Positions 8,645 through 19,337 of a DNA stretch of 64,000 nt are shown in pieces; position 1 is the first letter of the stretch, and each line of letters opens with the position of its first letter. The notes beneath the pieces are model-generated. The model saw nothing but the letters and a program-made list of their open reading frames with translations. It ran no database searches and had not been told where the DNA came from. The position numbers and the translations under genes are program-made. Source of the stretch: Siphonodentalium dalli (Eukaryota; Mollusca; Scaphopoda; Gadilida; Siphonodentaliidae); contig CP136064.1 in the NCBI GenBank assembly GCA_032622095.1, forward strand, positions 252,342,484 through 252,406,483. The letters run 5' to 3'.

Positions 8645-8717
8645 GTCCCAGTAGCTCAGCGGATAGAGCGCTGGACTTCTAATCCAGAGGCCGTGGGTTC
8701 GATCCCCACCTGGGATG
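8645..8717 (+). tRNA. tRNA-Arg(TCT), A7
   Basis: Consensus body. Confidence 0.96.
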
Positions 8718-8841
8718 CACAGATATTTTTAAATCTTGGAATCAAAATTCGGTCGTCGTGCCTTGCTGACCTGCAAAGCGATTGTTGACAAACTGTTGAA
8801 TAACGAATATAATGTCTTATAAAATGGTGTATTTATCGTAA

Positions 8842-8912
8842 GCGCCGCTGGTGTAGTGGTATCATGCAAGATTCCCATTCTTGCGACCCGGGTTCGATTC
8901 CCGGGCGGCGCA
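8842..8912 (+). tRNA. tRNA-Gly(CCC), A7
   Basis: Consensus body. Confidence 0.96.
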
Positions 8913-9022
8913 TATCTACTTTTTCAGTTAAATATGACAGGCCATAATTTAGCTGACATTTCTAATGGATTCAATTTTTAACAGAGGAATGTCATTTTAG
9001 AAAACCACCATTTGTACCATGG

Positions 9023-9094
9023 AGCAGAGTGGCGCAGTGGTAGCGTGCTGGGCCCATAACCCAGAGGTCCGAGGATCGAAACCTCGCTCTGCTA
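9023..9094 (+). tRNA. tRNA-iMet(CAT), A7
   Basis: Consensus body; 5' flank TTTGTACCATGG marks A7-A9. Confidence 0.96.
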
Positions 9095-9383
9095 ATATTT
9101 TCGTCAAGGGGAGAGGAAGGAAGAATTATCACTTTGTTTGAAAGTAAATACAGTAAGAATGTGCGTGTGTGTTTTAATGTTTATATTAAAATATGGTTTT
9201 ATTTATTATTGCTAGCAAATTAAAAAAAAACGCTTCTTAAATGAATCGTGCACATGCATTTCAAGGGAGACTCGAAATGCATGACTTGTCCAGTCTATCG
9301 TTATAAAGTTCAAAGTCGCGTTGACTTCTCGACAACAAATGTGCTAGCTGCTCAAGAAGCTAAATTTGCGTTCATATCTCGCC

Positions 9384-9454
9384 GCATCGGTGGTTCAGTG
9401 GTAGAATGCTCGCCTGCCACGCGGGCGACCCGGGTTCGATTCCCGGCCGATGCA
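9384..9454 (+). tRNA. tRNA-Gly(GCC), A8
   Basis: Consensus body. Confidence 0.96.
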
Positions 9455-9615
9455 AAATAAGTTTTTTTCACTGATTTTGTTTGTGGATATCCACCTCATT
9501 TTGGACTATGCAGTTTAATTGGGAACTTGAGAAAAACAAATTTCATTGGCACATAAATTTGTTTAAAGAAAACGGACGGACTTGCGATTCGCATTTCATC
9601 GAGCAAAATTACTGT

Positions 9616-9699
9616 TGTCAGAAGTGGGATTCGAACCCACGCCGGGAAGACCCGACTGCGACCTGAACGCAGCGCCTTAGACCACTCGGCCATCCTGAC
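9616..9699 (-). tRNA. tRNA-Leu(CAG), A8
   Basis: Consensus body. Confidence 0.96.
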
Positions 9700-9974
9700 T
9701 ACAGAAAGACTGCAACGGTATCCTGCTCAAAGTGAGACAATGGTATTGTGGATATATTTTAGTTCCCTTCTGGCTGTCGTTGCATTCTTAACGCACACAT
9801 CCGATTGCTGATTTTTTGGTGGGTATATATATATGATAAATGTACGTGATTCTATATAGTTATATTATGGCTATTAAGTTTTCATAAACAGGCCTTCTTG
9901 GTCATAAAACATAATTTTATATTTTGTTTTCAAATCAGCGAAAATGCGTTATGAAGAGCACTGTTTTCATTACT

Positions 9975-10047
9975 GTCCCAGTAGCTCAGCGGATAGAGCG
10001 CTGGACTTCTAATCCAGAGGCCGTGGGTTCGATCCCCACCTGGGATG
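9975..10047 (+). tRNA. tRNA-Arg(TCT), A8
   Basis: Consensus body. Confidence 0.96.
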
Positions 10048-10171
10048 CACAGATATTTTTAAATCTTGGAATCAAAATTCGGTCGTCGTGCCTTGCTGAC
10101 CTGCAAAGCGATTGTTGACAAACTGTTGAATAACGAATATAATGTCTTATAAAATGGTGTATTTATCGTAA

Positions 10172-10242
10172 GCGCCGCTGGTGTAGTGGTATCATGCAAG
10201 ATTCCCATTCTTGCGACCCGGGTTCGATTCCCGGGCGGCGCA
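10172..10242 (+). tRNA. tRNA-Gly(CCC), A8
   Basis: Consensus body. Confidence 0.96.
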
Positions 10243-10352
10243 TATCTACTTTTTCAGTTAAATATGACAGGCCATAATTTAGCTGACATTTCTAATGGAT
10301 TCAATTTTTAACAGAGGAATGTCATTTTAGAAAACCACCATTTGTACCATGG

Positions 10353-10424
10353 AGCAGAGTGGCGCAGTGGTAGCGTGCTGGGCCCATAACCCAGAGGTCC
10401 GAGGATCTAAACCTCGCTCTGCTA
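10353..10424 (+). tRNA. tRNA-iMet(CAT), A8, T-loop change
   Basis: nt56 G to T turns the T loop into ATCTAAA. It removes the conserved purine 57 and damages the B box, so both transcription and folding may suffer. Confidence 0.82.
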
Positions 10425-10713
10425 ATATTTTCGTCAAGGGGAGAGGAAGGAAGAATTATCACTTTGTTTGAAAGTAAATACAGTAAGAATGTGCGTGTGT
10501 GTTTTAATGTTTATATTAAAATATGGTTTTATTTATTATTGCTAGCAAATTAAAAAAAAACGCTTCTTAAATGAATCGTGCACATGCATTTCAAGGGAGA
10601 CTCGAAATGCATGACTTGTCCAGTCTATCGTTATAAAGTTCAAAGTCGCGTTGACTTCTCGACAACAAATGTGCTAGCTGCTCAAGAAGCTAAATTTGCG
10701 TTCATATCTCGCC

Positions 10714-10784
10714 GCATCGGTGGTTCAGTGGTAGAATGCTCGCCTGCCACGCGGGCGACCCGGGTTCGATTCCCGGCCGATGCA
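10714..10784 (+). tRNA. tRNA-Gly(GCC), A9
   Basis: Consensus body. Confidence 0.96.
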
Positions 10785-10945
10785 AAATAAGTTTTTTTCA
10801 CTGATTTTGTTTGTGGATATCCACCTCATTTTGGACTATGCAGTTTAATTGGGAACTTGAGAAAAACAAATTTCATTGGCACATAAATTTGTTTAAAGAA
10901 AACGGACGGACTTGCGATTCGCATTTCATCGAGCAAAATTACTGT

Positions 10946-11029
10946 TGTCAGAAGTGGGATTCGAACCCACGCCGGGAAGACCCGACTGCGACCTGAACGC
11001 AGCGCCTTAGACCACTCGGCCATCCTGAC
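10946..11029 (-). tRNA. tRNA-Leu(CAG), A9
   Basis: Consensus body. Confidence 0.96.
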
Positions 11030-11304
11030 TACAGAAAGACTGCAACGGTATCCTGCTCAAAGTGAGACAATGGTATTGTGGATATATTTTAGTTCCCTTC
11101 TGGCTGTCGTTGCATTCTTAACGCACACATCCGATTGCTGATTTTTTGGTGGGTATATATATATGATAAATGTACGTGATTCTATATAGTTATATTATGG
11201 CTATTAAGTTTTCATAAACAGGCCTTCTTGGTCATAAAACATAATTTTATATTTTGTTTTCAAATCAGCGAAAATGCGTTATGAAGAGCACTGTTTTCAT
11301 TACT

Positions 11305-11377
11305 GTCCCAGTAGCTCAGCGGATAGAGCGCCGGACTTCTAATCCAGAGGCCGTGGGTTCGATCCCCACCTGGGATG
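11305..11377 (+). tRNA. tRNA-Arg(TCT), A9
   Basis: nt28 T to C, C28-A42 mismatch in the anticodon stem; shared with A1, A10 and A11. Confidence 0.9.
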
Positions 11378-11501
11378 CACAGATATTTTTAAATCTTGGA
11401 ATCAAAATTCGGTCGTCGTGCCTTGCTGACCTGCAAAGCGATTGTTGACAAACTGTTGAATAACGAATATAATGTCTTATAAAATGGTGTATTTATCGTA
11501 A

Positions 11502-11572
11502 GCGCCGCTGGTGTAGTGGTATCATGCAAGATTCCCATTCTTGCGACCCGGGTTCGATTCCCGGGCGGCGCA
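11502..11572 (+). tRNA. tRNA-Gly(CCC), A9
   Basis: Consensus body. Confidence 0.96.
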
Positions 11573-11682
11573 TATCTACTTTTTCAGTTAAATATGACAG
11601 GCCATAATTTAGCTGACATTTCTAATGGATTCAATTTTTAACAGAGGAATGTCATTTTAGAAAACCACCATTTGTACCATGG

Positions 11683-11754
11683 AGCAGAGTGGCGCAGTGG
11701 TAGCGTGCTGGGCCCATAACCCAGAGGTCCGAGGATCTAAACCTCGCTCTGCTA
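11683..11754 (+). tRNA. tRNA-iMet(CAT), A9, T-loop change
   Basis: Same nt56 G to T B-box change as A8, showing the two adjacent units share ancestry. Confidence 0.82.
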
Positions 11755-12043
11755 ATATTTTCGTCAAGGGGAGAGGAAGGAAGAATTATCACTTTGTTTG
11801 AAAGTAAATACAGTAAGAATGTGCGTGTGTGTTTTAATGTTTATATTAAAATATGGTTTTATTTATTATTGCTAGCAAATTAAAAAAAAACGCTTCTTAA
11901 ATGAATCGTGCACATGCATTTCAAGGGAGACTCGAAATGCATGACTTGTCCAGTCTATCGTTATAAAGTTCAAAGTCGCGTTGACTTCTCGACAACAAAT
12001 GTGCTAGCTGCTCAATAAGCTAAATTTGCGTTCATATCTCGCC

Positions 12044-12114
12044 GCATCGGTGGTTCAGTGGTAGAATGCTCGCCTGCCACGCGGGCGACCCGGGTTCGAT
12101 TCCCGGCCGATGCA
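12044..12114 (+). tRNA. tRNA-Gly(GCC), A10
   Basis: Consensus body. Confidence 0.96.
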
Positions 12115-12275
12115 AAATAAGTTTTTTTCACTGATTTTGTTTGTGGATATCCACCTCATTTTGGACTATGCAGTTTAATTGGGAACTTGAGAAAAACAAA
12201 TTTCATTGGCACATAAATTTGTTTAAAGAAAACGGACGGACTTGCGATTCGCATTTCATCGAGCAAAATTACTGT

Positions 12276-12359
12276 TGTCAGAAGTGGGATTCGAACCCAC
12301 GCCGGGAAGACCCGACTGCGACCTGAACGCAGCGCCTTAGACCACTCGGCCATCCTGAC
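12276..12359 (-). tRNA. tRNA-Leu(CAG), A10
   Basis: Consensus body. Confidence 0.96.
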
Positions 12360-12634
12360 TACAGAAAGACTGCAACGGTATCCTGCTCAAAGTGAGACAA
12401 TGGTATTGTGGATATATTTTAGTTCCCTTCTGGCTGTCGTTGCATTCTTAACGCACACATCCGATTGCTGATTTTTTGGTGGGTATATATATATGATAAA
12501 TGTACGTGATTCTATATAGTTATATTATGGCTATTAAGTTTTCATAAACAGGCCTTCTTGGTCATAAAACATAATTTTATATTTTGTTTTCAAATCAGCG
12601 AAAATGCGTTATGAAGAGCACTGTTTTCATTACT

Positions 12635-12707
12635 GTCCCAGTAGCTCAGCGGATAGAGCGCCGGACTTCTAATCCAGAGGCCGTGGGTTCGATCCCCACC
12701 TGGGATG
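12635..12707 (+). tRNA. tRNA-Arg(TCT), A10
   Basis: nt28 T to C; linked with GTGCCATGCTGACC in the downstream spacer, shared with A11. Confidence 0.9.
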
Positions 12708-12831
12708 CACAGATATTTTTAAATCTTGGAATCAAAATTCGGTCGTCGTGCCATGCTGACCTGCAAAGCGATTGTTGACAAACTGTTGAATAACGAATAT
12801 AATGTCTTATAAAATGGTGTATTTATCGTAA

Positions 12832-12902
12832 GCGCCGCTGGTGTAGTGGTATCATGCAAGATTCCCATTCTTGCGACCCGGGTTCGATTCCCGGGCGGCG
12901 CA
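12832..12902 (+). tRNA. tRNA-Gly(CCC), A10
   Basis: Consensus body. Confidence 0.96.
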
Positions 12903-13012
12903 TATCTACTTTTTCAGTTAAATATGACAGGCCATAATTTAGCTGACATTTCTAATGGATTCAATTTTTAACAGAGGAATGTCATTTTAGAAAACCACCA
13001 TTTTTACCATGG

Positions 13013-13084
13013 AGCAGAGTGGCGCAGTGGTAGCGTGCTGGGCCCATAACCCAGAGGTCCGAGGATCGAAACCTCGCTCTGCTA
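13013..13084 (+). tRNA. tRNA-iMet(CAT), A10
   Basis: Consensus body; the following spacer has 3 extra bases (CAGTATAAAG), as after A11. Confidence 0.96.
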
Positions 13085-13376
13085 ATATTTTCGTCAAGGG
13101 GAGAGGAAGGAAGAATTATCACTTTGTTTGAAAGTAAATACAGTATAAAGAATGTGCGTGTGTGTTTTAATGTTTATATTAAAATATGGTTTTATTTATT
13201 ATTGCTAGCAAATTAAAAAAAAACGCTTCTTAAATGAATCGTGCACATGCATTTCAAGGGAGACTCGAAATGCATGACTTGTCCAGTCTATCGTTATAAA
13301 GTTCAAAGTCGCGTTGACTTCTCGACAACAAATGTGCTAGCTGCTCAAGAAGCTAAATTTGCGTTCATATCTCGCC

Positions 13377-13447
13377 GCATCGGTGGTTCAGTGGTAGAAT
13401 GCTCGCCTGCCACGCGGGCGACCCGGGTTCGATTCCCGGCCGATGCA
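13377..13447 (+). tRNA. tRNA-Gly(GCC), A11
   Basis: Consensus body. Confidence 0.96.
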
Positions 13448-13608
13448 AAATAAGTTTTTTTCACTGATTTTGTTTGTGGATATCCACCTCATTTTGGACT
13501 ATGCAGTTTAATTGGGAACTTGAGAAAAACAAATTTCATTGGCACATAAATTTGTTTAAAGAAAACGGACGGACTTGCGATTCGCATTTCATCGAGCAAA
13601 ATTACTGT

Positions 13609-13692
13609 TGTCAGAAGTGGGATTCGAACCCACGCCGGGAAGACCCGACTGCGACCTGAACGCAGCGCCTTAGACCACTCGGCCATCCTGAC
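13609..13692 (-). tRNA. tRNA-Leu(CAG), A11
   Basis: Consensus body. Confidence 0.96.
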
Positions 13693-13967
13693 TACAGAAA
13701 GACTGCAACGGTATCCTGCTCAAAGTGAGACAATGGTATTGTGGATATATTTTAGTTCCCTTCTGGCTGTCGTTGCATTCTTAACGCACACATCCGATTG
13801 CTGATTTTTTGGTGGGTATATATATATGATAAATGTACGTGATTCTATATAGTTATATTATGGCTATTAAGTTTTCATAAACAGGCCTTCTTGGTCATAA
13901 AACATAATTTTATATTTTGTTTTCAAATCAGCGAAAATGCGTTATGAAGAGCACTGTTTTCATTACT

Positions 13968-14040
13968 GTCCCAGTAGCTCAGCGGATAGAGCGCCGGACT
14001 TCTAATCCAGAGGCCGTGGGTTCGATCCCCACCTGGGATG
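13968..14040 (+). tRNA. tRNA-Arg(TCT), A11
   Basis: nt28 T to C with the same linked spacer change as A10. Confidence 0.9.
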
Positions 14041-14164
14041 CACAGATATTTTTAAATCTTGGAATCAAAATTCGGTCGTCGTGCCATGCTGACCTGCAAA
14101 GCGATTGTTGACAAACTGTTGAATAACGAATATAATGTCTTATAAAATGGTGTATTTATCGTAA

Positions 14165-14235
14165 GCGCCGCTGGTGTAGTGGTATCATGCAAGATTCCCA
14201 TTCTTGCGACCCGGGTTCGATTCCCGGGCGGCGCA
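14165..14235 (+). tRNA. tRNA-Gly(CCC), A11
   Basis: Consensus body. Confidence 0.96.
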
Positions 14236-14345
14236 TATCTACTTTTTCAGTTAAATATGACAGGCCATAATTTAGCTGACATTTCTAATGGATTCAATTT
14301 TTAACAGAGGAATGTCATTTTAGAAAACCACCATTTTTACCATGG

Positions 14346-14417
14346 AGCAGAGTGGCGCAGTGGTAGCGTGCTGGGCCCATAACCCAGAGGTCCGAGGATC
14401 GAAACCTCGCTCTGCTA
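14346..14417 (+). tRNA. tRNA-iMet(CAT), A11
   Basis: Consensus body. Confidence 0.96.
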
Positions 14418-14709
14418 ATATTTTCGTCAAGGGGAGAGGAAGGAAGAATTATCACTTTGTTTGAAAGTAAATACAGTATAAAGAATGTGCGTGTGTGTTT
14501 TAATGTTTATATTAAAATATGGTTTTATTTATTATTGCTAGCAAATTAAAAAAAAACGCTTCTTAAATGAATCGTGCACATGCATTTCAAGGGAGACTCG
14601 AAATGCATGACTTGTCCAGTCTATCGTTATAAAGTTCAAAGTCGCGTTGACTTCTCGACAACAAATGTGCTAGCTGCTCAAGAAGCTAAATTTGCGTTCA
14701 TATCTCGCC

Positions 14710-14780
14710 GCATCGGTGGTTCAGTGGTAGAATGCTCGCCTGCCACGCGGGCGACCCGGGTTCGATTCCCGGCCGATGCA
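14710..14780 (+). tRNA. tRNA-Gly(GCC), A12
   Basis: Consensus body. Confidence 0.96.
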
Positions 14781-14941
14781 AAATAAGTTTTTTTCACTGA
14801 TTTTGTTTGTGGATATCCACCTCATTTTGGACTATGCAGTTTAATTGGGAACTTGAGAAAAACAAATTTCATTGGCACATAAATTTGTTTAAAGAAAACG
14901 GACGGACTTGCGATTCGCATTTCATCGAGCAAAATTACAGT

Positions 14942-15025
14942 TGTCAGAAGTGGGATTCGAACCCACGCCGGGAAGACCCGACTGCGACCTGAACGCAGCG
15001 CCTTAGACCACTCGGCCATCATGAC
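14942..15025 (-). tRNA. tRNA-Leu(CAG), A12
   Basis: nt5 G to T gives a T5-C mismatch in the acceptor stem. Confidence 0.88.
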
Positions 15026-15300
15026 TACAGAAAGACTGCAACGGTATCCTGCTCAAAGTGAGACAATGGTATTGTGGATATATTTTAGTTCCCTTCTGGC
15101 TGTCGTTGCATTCTTAACGCACACATCCGATTGCTGATTTTTTGGTGGGTATATATATATGATAAATGTACGTGATTCTATATAGTTATATTATGGCTAT
15201 TAAGTTTTCATAAACAGGCCTTCTTGGTCATAAAACATAATTTTATATTTTGTTTTCAAATCAGCGAAAATGCGTTATGAAGAGCACTGTTTTCATTACT

Positions 15301-15373
15301 GTCCCAGTAGCTCAGCGGATAGAGCGCTGGACTTCTAATCCAGAGGCCGTGGGTTCGATCCCCACCTGGGATG
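15301..15373 (+). tRNA. tRNA-Arg(TCT), A12
   Basis: Consensus body. Confidence 0.96.
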
Positions 15374-15497
15374 CACAGATATTTTTAAATCTTGGAATCA
15401 AAATTCGGTCGTCGTGCCCTGCTGACCTGCAAAGCGATTGTTGACAAACTGTTGAATAACGAATATAATGTCTTATAAAATGGTGTATTTATCGTAA

Positions 15498-15568
15498 GCG
15501 CCGCTGGTGTAGTGGTATCATGCAAGATTCCCATTCTTGCGACCCGGGTTCGATTCCCGGGCGGCGCA
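15498..15568 (+). tRNA. tRNA-Gly(CCC), A12
   Basis: Consensus body. Confidence 0.96.
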
Positions 15569-15678
15569 TATCTACTTTTTCAGTTAAATATGACAGGCCA
15601 TAATTTAGCTGACATTTCTAATGGATTCAATTTTTAACAGAGGAATGTCATTTTAGAAAACCACCATTTTTACCATGG

Positions 15679-15750
15679 AGCAGAGTGGCGCAGTGGTAGC
15701 GTGCTGGGCCCATAACCCAGAGGTCCGAGGATCGAAACCTCGCTCTGCTA
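15679..15750 (+). tRNA. tRNA-iMet(CAT), A12
   Basis: Consensus body; following spacer has 4 extra bases (AAATATATACAG), as after A14. Confidence 0.96.
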
Positions 15751-16043
15751 ATATTTTCGTCAAGGGGAGAGGAAGGAAGAATTATCACTTTGTTTGAAAG
15801 TAAATATATACAGTAAGAATGTGCGTGTGTGTTTTAATGTTTATATTAAAATATGGTTTTATTTATTATTGCTAGCAAATTAAAAAAAAACGCTTCTTAA
15901 ATGAATCGTGCACATGCATTTCAAGGGAGACTCGAAATGCATGACTTGTCCAGTCTATCGTTATAAAGTTCAAAGTCGCGTTGACTTCTCGACAACAAAT
16001 GTGCTAGCTGCTCAAGAAGCTAAATTTGCGTTCATATCTCGCC

Positions 16044-16114
16044 GCATCGGTGGTTCAGTGGTAGAATGCTCGCCTGCCACGCGGGCGACCCGGGTTCGAT
16101 TCCCGGCCGATGCA
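16044..16114 (+). tRNA. tRNA-Gly(GCC), A13
   Basis: Consensus body. Confidence 0.96.
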
Positions 16115-16275
16115 AAATAAGTTTTTTTCACTGATTTTGTTTGTGGATATCCACCTCATTTTGGACTATGCAGTTTAATTGGGAACTTGAGAAAAACAAA
16201 TTTCATTGGCACATAAATTTGTTTAAAGAAAACGGACGGACTTGCGATTCGCATTTCATCGAGCAAAATTACTGT

Positions 16276-16359
16276 TGTCAGAAGTGGGATTCGAACCCAC
16301 GCCGGGAAGACCCGACTGCGACCTGAACGCAGCGCCTTAGACCACTCGGCCATCCTGAC
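16276..16359 (-). tRNA. tRNA-Leu(CAG), A13
   Basis: Consensus body. Confidence 0.96.
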
Positions 16360-16634
16360 TACAGAAAGACTGCAACGGTATCCTGCTCAAAGTGAGACAA
16401 TGGTATTGTGGATATATTTTAGTTCCCTTCTGGCTGTCGTTGCATTCTTAACGCACACATCCGATTGCTGATTTTTTGGTGGGTATATATATATGATAAA
16501 TGTACGTGATTCTATATAGTTATATTATGGCTATTAAGTTTTCATAAACAGGCCTTCTTGGTCATAAAACATAATTTTATATTTTGTTTTCAAATCAGCG
16601 AAAATGCGTTATGAAGAGCACTGTTTTCATTACT

Positions 16635-16707
16635 GTCCCAGTAGCTCAGCGGATAGAGCGCTGGACTTCTAATCCAGAGGCCGTGGGTTCGATCCCCACC
16701 TGGGATG
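16635..16707 (+). tRNA. tRNA-Arg(TCT), A13
   Basis: Consensus body. Confidence 0.96.
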
Positions 16708-16831
16708 CACAGATATTTTTAAATCTTGGAATCAAAATTCGGTCGTCGTGCCTTGCTGACCTGCAAAGCGATTGTTGACAAACTGTTGAATAACGAATAT
16801 AATGTCTTATAAAATGGTGTATTTATCGTAA

Positions 16832-16902
16832 GCGCCGCTGGTGTAGTGGTATCATGCAAGATTCCCATTCTTGCGACCCGGGTTCGATTCCCGGGCGGCG
16901 CA
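16832..16902 (+). tRNA. tRNA-Gly(CCC), A13
   Basis: Consensus body. Confidence 0.96.
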
Positions 16903-17012
16903 TATCTACTTTTTCAGTTAAATATGACAGGCCATAATTTAGCTGACATTTCTAATGGATTCAATTTTTAACAGAGGAATGTCATTTTAGAAAACCACCA
17001 TTTTTACCATGG

Positions 17013-17084
17013 AGCAGAGTGGCGCAGTGGTAGCGTGCTGGGCCCATAACCCAGAGGTCCGAGGATCGAAACCTCGCTCTGCTA
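17013..17084 (+). tRNA. tRNA-iMet(CAT), A13
   Basis: Consensus body. Confidence 0.96.
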
Positions 17085-17373
17085 ATATTTTCGTCAAGGG
17101 GAGAGGAAGGAAGAATTATCACTTTGTTTGAAAGTAAATACAGTAAGAATGTGCGTGTGTGTTTTAATGTTTATATTAAAATATGGTTTTATTTATTATT
17201 GCTAGCAAATTAAAAAAAAACGCTTCTTAAATGAATCGTGCACATGCATTTCAAGGGAGACTCGAAATGCATGACTTGTCCAGTCTATCGTTATAAAGTT
17301 CAAAGTCGCGTTGACTTCTCGACAACAAATGTGCTAGCTGCTCAAGAAGCTAAATTTGCGTTCATATCTCGCC

Positions 17374-17444
17374 GCATCGGTGGTTCAGTGGTAGAATGCT
17401 CGCCTGCCACGCGGGCGACCCGGGTTCGATTCCCGGCCGATGCA
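17374..17444 (+). tRNA. tRNA-Gly(GCC), A14
   Basis: Consensus body. Confidence 0.96.
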
Positions 17445-17604
17445 AAATAAGTTTTTTTCACTGATTTTGTTTGTGGATATCCACCTCATTTTGGACTATG
17501 CAGTTTAATTGGGAACTTGAGAAAAACAAATTTCATTGGCACATAAATTTGTTTAAAGAAAACGGACGGACTTGCGATTCGCATTTCATCGAGCAAAATA
17601 TAGT

Positions 17605-17688
17605 TGTCAGAAGTGGGATTCGAACCCACGCCGGGAAGACCCGACTGCGACCTGAACGCAGCGCCTTAGACCACTCGGCCATCCTGAC
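17605..17688 (-). tRNA. tRNA-Leu(CAG), A14
   Basis: Consensus body; 3' flank is the AAAATATAG variant (1 base shorter) that marks SINE-bearing units. TTTT terminator retained. Confidence 0.96.
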
Positions 17689-17963
17689 TACAGAAAGACT
17701 GCAACGGTATCCTGCTCAAAGTGAGACAATGGTATTGTGGATATATTTTAGTTCCCTTCTGGCTGTCGTTGCATTCTTAACGCACACATCCGATTGCTGA
17801 TTTTTTGGTGGGTATATATATATGATAAATGTACGTGATTCTATATAGTTATATTATGGCTATTAAGTTTTCATAAACAGGCCTTCTTGGTCATAAAACA
17901 TAATTTTATATTTTGTTTTCAAATCAGCGAAAATGCGTTATGAAGAGCACTGTTTTCATTACT

Positions 17964-18036
17964 GTCCCAGTAGCTCAGCGGATAGAGCGCTGGACTTCTA
18001 ATCCAGAGGCCGTGGGTTCGATCCCCACCTGGGATG
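17964..18036 (+). tRNA. tRNA-Arg(TCT), A14
   Basis: Consensus body; SINE inserted 50 bp downstream, beyond its terminator. Confidence 0.96.
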
Positions 18037-18086
18037 CACAGATATTTTTAAATCTTGGAATCAAAATTCGGTCGTCGTGCCTTGCT

Positions 18087-18398
18087 TGATTGATTGATTG
18101 ATTAGGGTTTTATGTCGCTTTAGCCACTAAGGCCATATCACGACATTGCCAGTTTTAATGGTGGAGGAAATCCGCACACTTACGGCTAATCTAACAGTGA
18201 TTTCAATGGCTGATAAACTCGTCGACCATGTGCGGCAAACCACCGGCCATCGGCAAGTAACTGGCAACTTTCCCAGATAACGATTTCGAGTTACAAAGTC
18301 CACGATGGAAACATGTGGATTTGAACCCTTATCGCCAGCGCTGGAAGGCGAAACGGCTTGGAGTTGTACCCCTAACCGATTGAGCCACCGAGGCCCCC
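18087..18398 (-). mobile_element. tRNA-headed SINE, copy 1 (A14)
   Basis: A 312-bp element flanked by a 12-bp target duplication TCGTGCCTTGCT (18075-18086 and 18399-18410). Units without it have that 12-mer once. Read on the minus strand it begins GGGGGCCTCGGTGGC and has a tRNA-like head with A box TGGCTCAATCGG (complement at 18376-18387) and B box GGTTCAAATCC (complement at 18317-18327). An unrelated body follows, then a tail ATAAAACCC plus four ATCA-type tetramers. This is the structure of a tRNA-derived SINE mobilised by a LINE. Similar ACATAAAACCC/ATCAATCA tails occur in mollusc SINEs as I recall; family assignment needs a search. It has no coding capacity. Confidence 0.88.
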
Positions 18399-18484
18399 TC
18401 GTGCCTTGCTGACCTGCAAAGCGATTGTTGACAAACTGTTGAATAACGAATATAATGTCTTATAAAATGGTGTATTTATCGTAA

Positions 18485-18555
18485 GCGCCGCTGGTGTAGT
18501 GGTATCATGCAAGATTCCCATTCTTGCGACCCGGGTTCGATTCCCGGGCGGCGCA
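18485..18555 (+). tRNA. tRNA-Gly(CCC), A14
   Basis: Consensus body; separated from Arg by the SINE but with its own 74 bp of normal upstream spacer after the SINE. Confidence 0.96.
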
Positions 18556-18665
18556 TATCTACTTTTTCAGTTAAATATGACAGGCCATAATTTAGCTGAC
18601 ATTTCTAATGGATTCAATTTTTAACAGAGGAATGTCATTTTAGAAAACCACCATTTTTACCATGG

Positions 18666-18737
18666 AGCAGAGTGGCGCAGTGGTAGCGTGCTGGGCCCAT
18701 AACCCAGAGGTCCGAGGATCGAAACCTCGCTCTGCTA
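18666..18737 (+). tRNA. tRNA-iMet(CAT), A14
   Basis: Consensus body. Confidence 0.96.
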
Positions 18738-19030
18738 ATATTTTCGTCAAGGGGAGAGGAAGGAAGAATTATCACTTTGTTTGAAAGTAAATATATACAG
18801 TAAGAATGTGCGTGTGTGTTTTAATGTTTATATTAAAATATGGTTTTATTTATTATTGCTAGCAAATTAAAAAAAAACGCTTCTTAAATGAATCGTGCAC
18901 ATGCATTTCAAGGGAGACTCGAAATGCATGACTTGTCCAGTCTATCGTTATAAAGTTCAAAGTCGCGTTGACTTCTCGACAACAAATGTGCTAGCTGCTC
19001 AAGAAGCTAAATTTGCGTTCATATCTCGCC

Positions 19031-19084
19031 GCATCGGTGGTTCAGTGGTAGAATGCTCGCCTGCCACGCGGGCGACCCGGGTTC
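19031..19084 (+). pseudogene. tRNA-Gly(GCC), A15, truncated at inversion
   Basis: First 54 of 71 nt are intact through the anticodon arm and T stem 5' half. The T loop, B box and 3' acceptor strand are gone at the block A/B junction. It should not be transcribed efficiently or fold. Confidence 0.92.
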
Positions 19085-19086
19085 AT
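19082..19086. other. Head-to-head inversion junction A/B
   Basis: Forward tRNA-Gly(GCC) runs for 54 nt up to the B-box start and then switches to the reverse complement of the Leu-Arg spacer. The three bases TTC at 19082-19084 occur in both parents at this point (GGGTTC in the tRNA, CTTC before ATAACG in the inverted spacer). The join is therefore a 3-bp microhomology. Confidence 0.9.
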
Positions 19087-19337
19087 AACGCATTTTCGCT
19101 GATTTGAAAACAAAATATAAAATTATGTTTTATGACCAAGAAGGCCTGTTTATGAAAACTTAATAGCCATAATATAACTATATAGAATCACGTACATTTA
19201 TCATATATATATACCCACCAAAAAATCAGCAATCGGATGTGTGCGTTAAGAATGCAACGACAGCCAGAAGGGAACTAAAATATATCCACAATACCATTGT
19301 CTCACTTTGAGCAGGATACCGTTGCAGTCTTTCTGTA

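Larger units (their letters stand above)
1..19084 (+). repeat. tRNA tandem array, block A (units A1-A15)
   Basis: Fourteen complete units of about 1,330 bp plus the start of a fifteenth, head to tail. Unit order is Gly(GCC)+, Leu(CAG)-, Arg(TCT)+, Gly(CCC)+, iMet(CAT)+. Gene starts recur every 1,330 bp, with shifts of 1-4 bp from short spacer indels: +3 in the iMet-to-Gly spacers before A11 and A12, +4 before A13 and again after A14. Spacers are nearly identical between units. Positions 1-59 are the end of the spacer before the first Gly gene, so the array starts before the window. The short open reading frames that recur in every unit lie across tRNA genes and are not proteins. Confidence 0.97.

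Noticed and set aside
18087-18398. SINE head as an additional functional tRNA gene
   Set aside because: A and B boxes fit, but the acceptor and anticodon stems do not pair into a clover-leaf and the sequence runs on into a SINE body and tetranucleotide tail.
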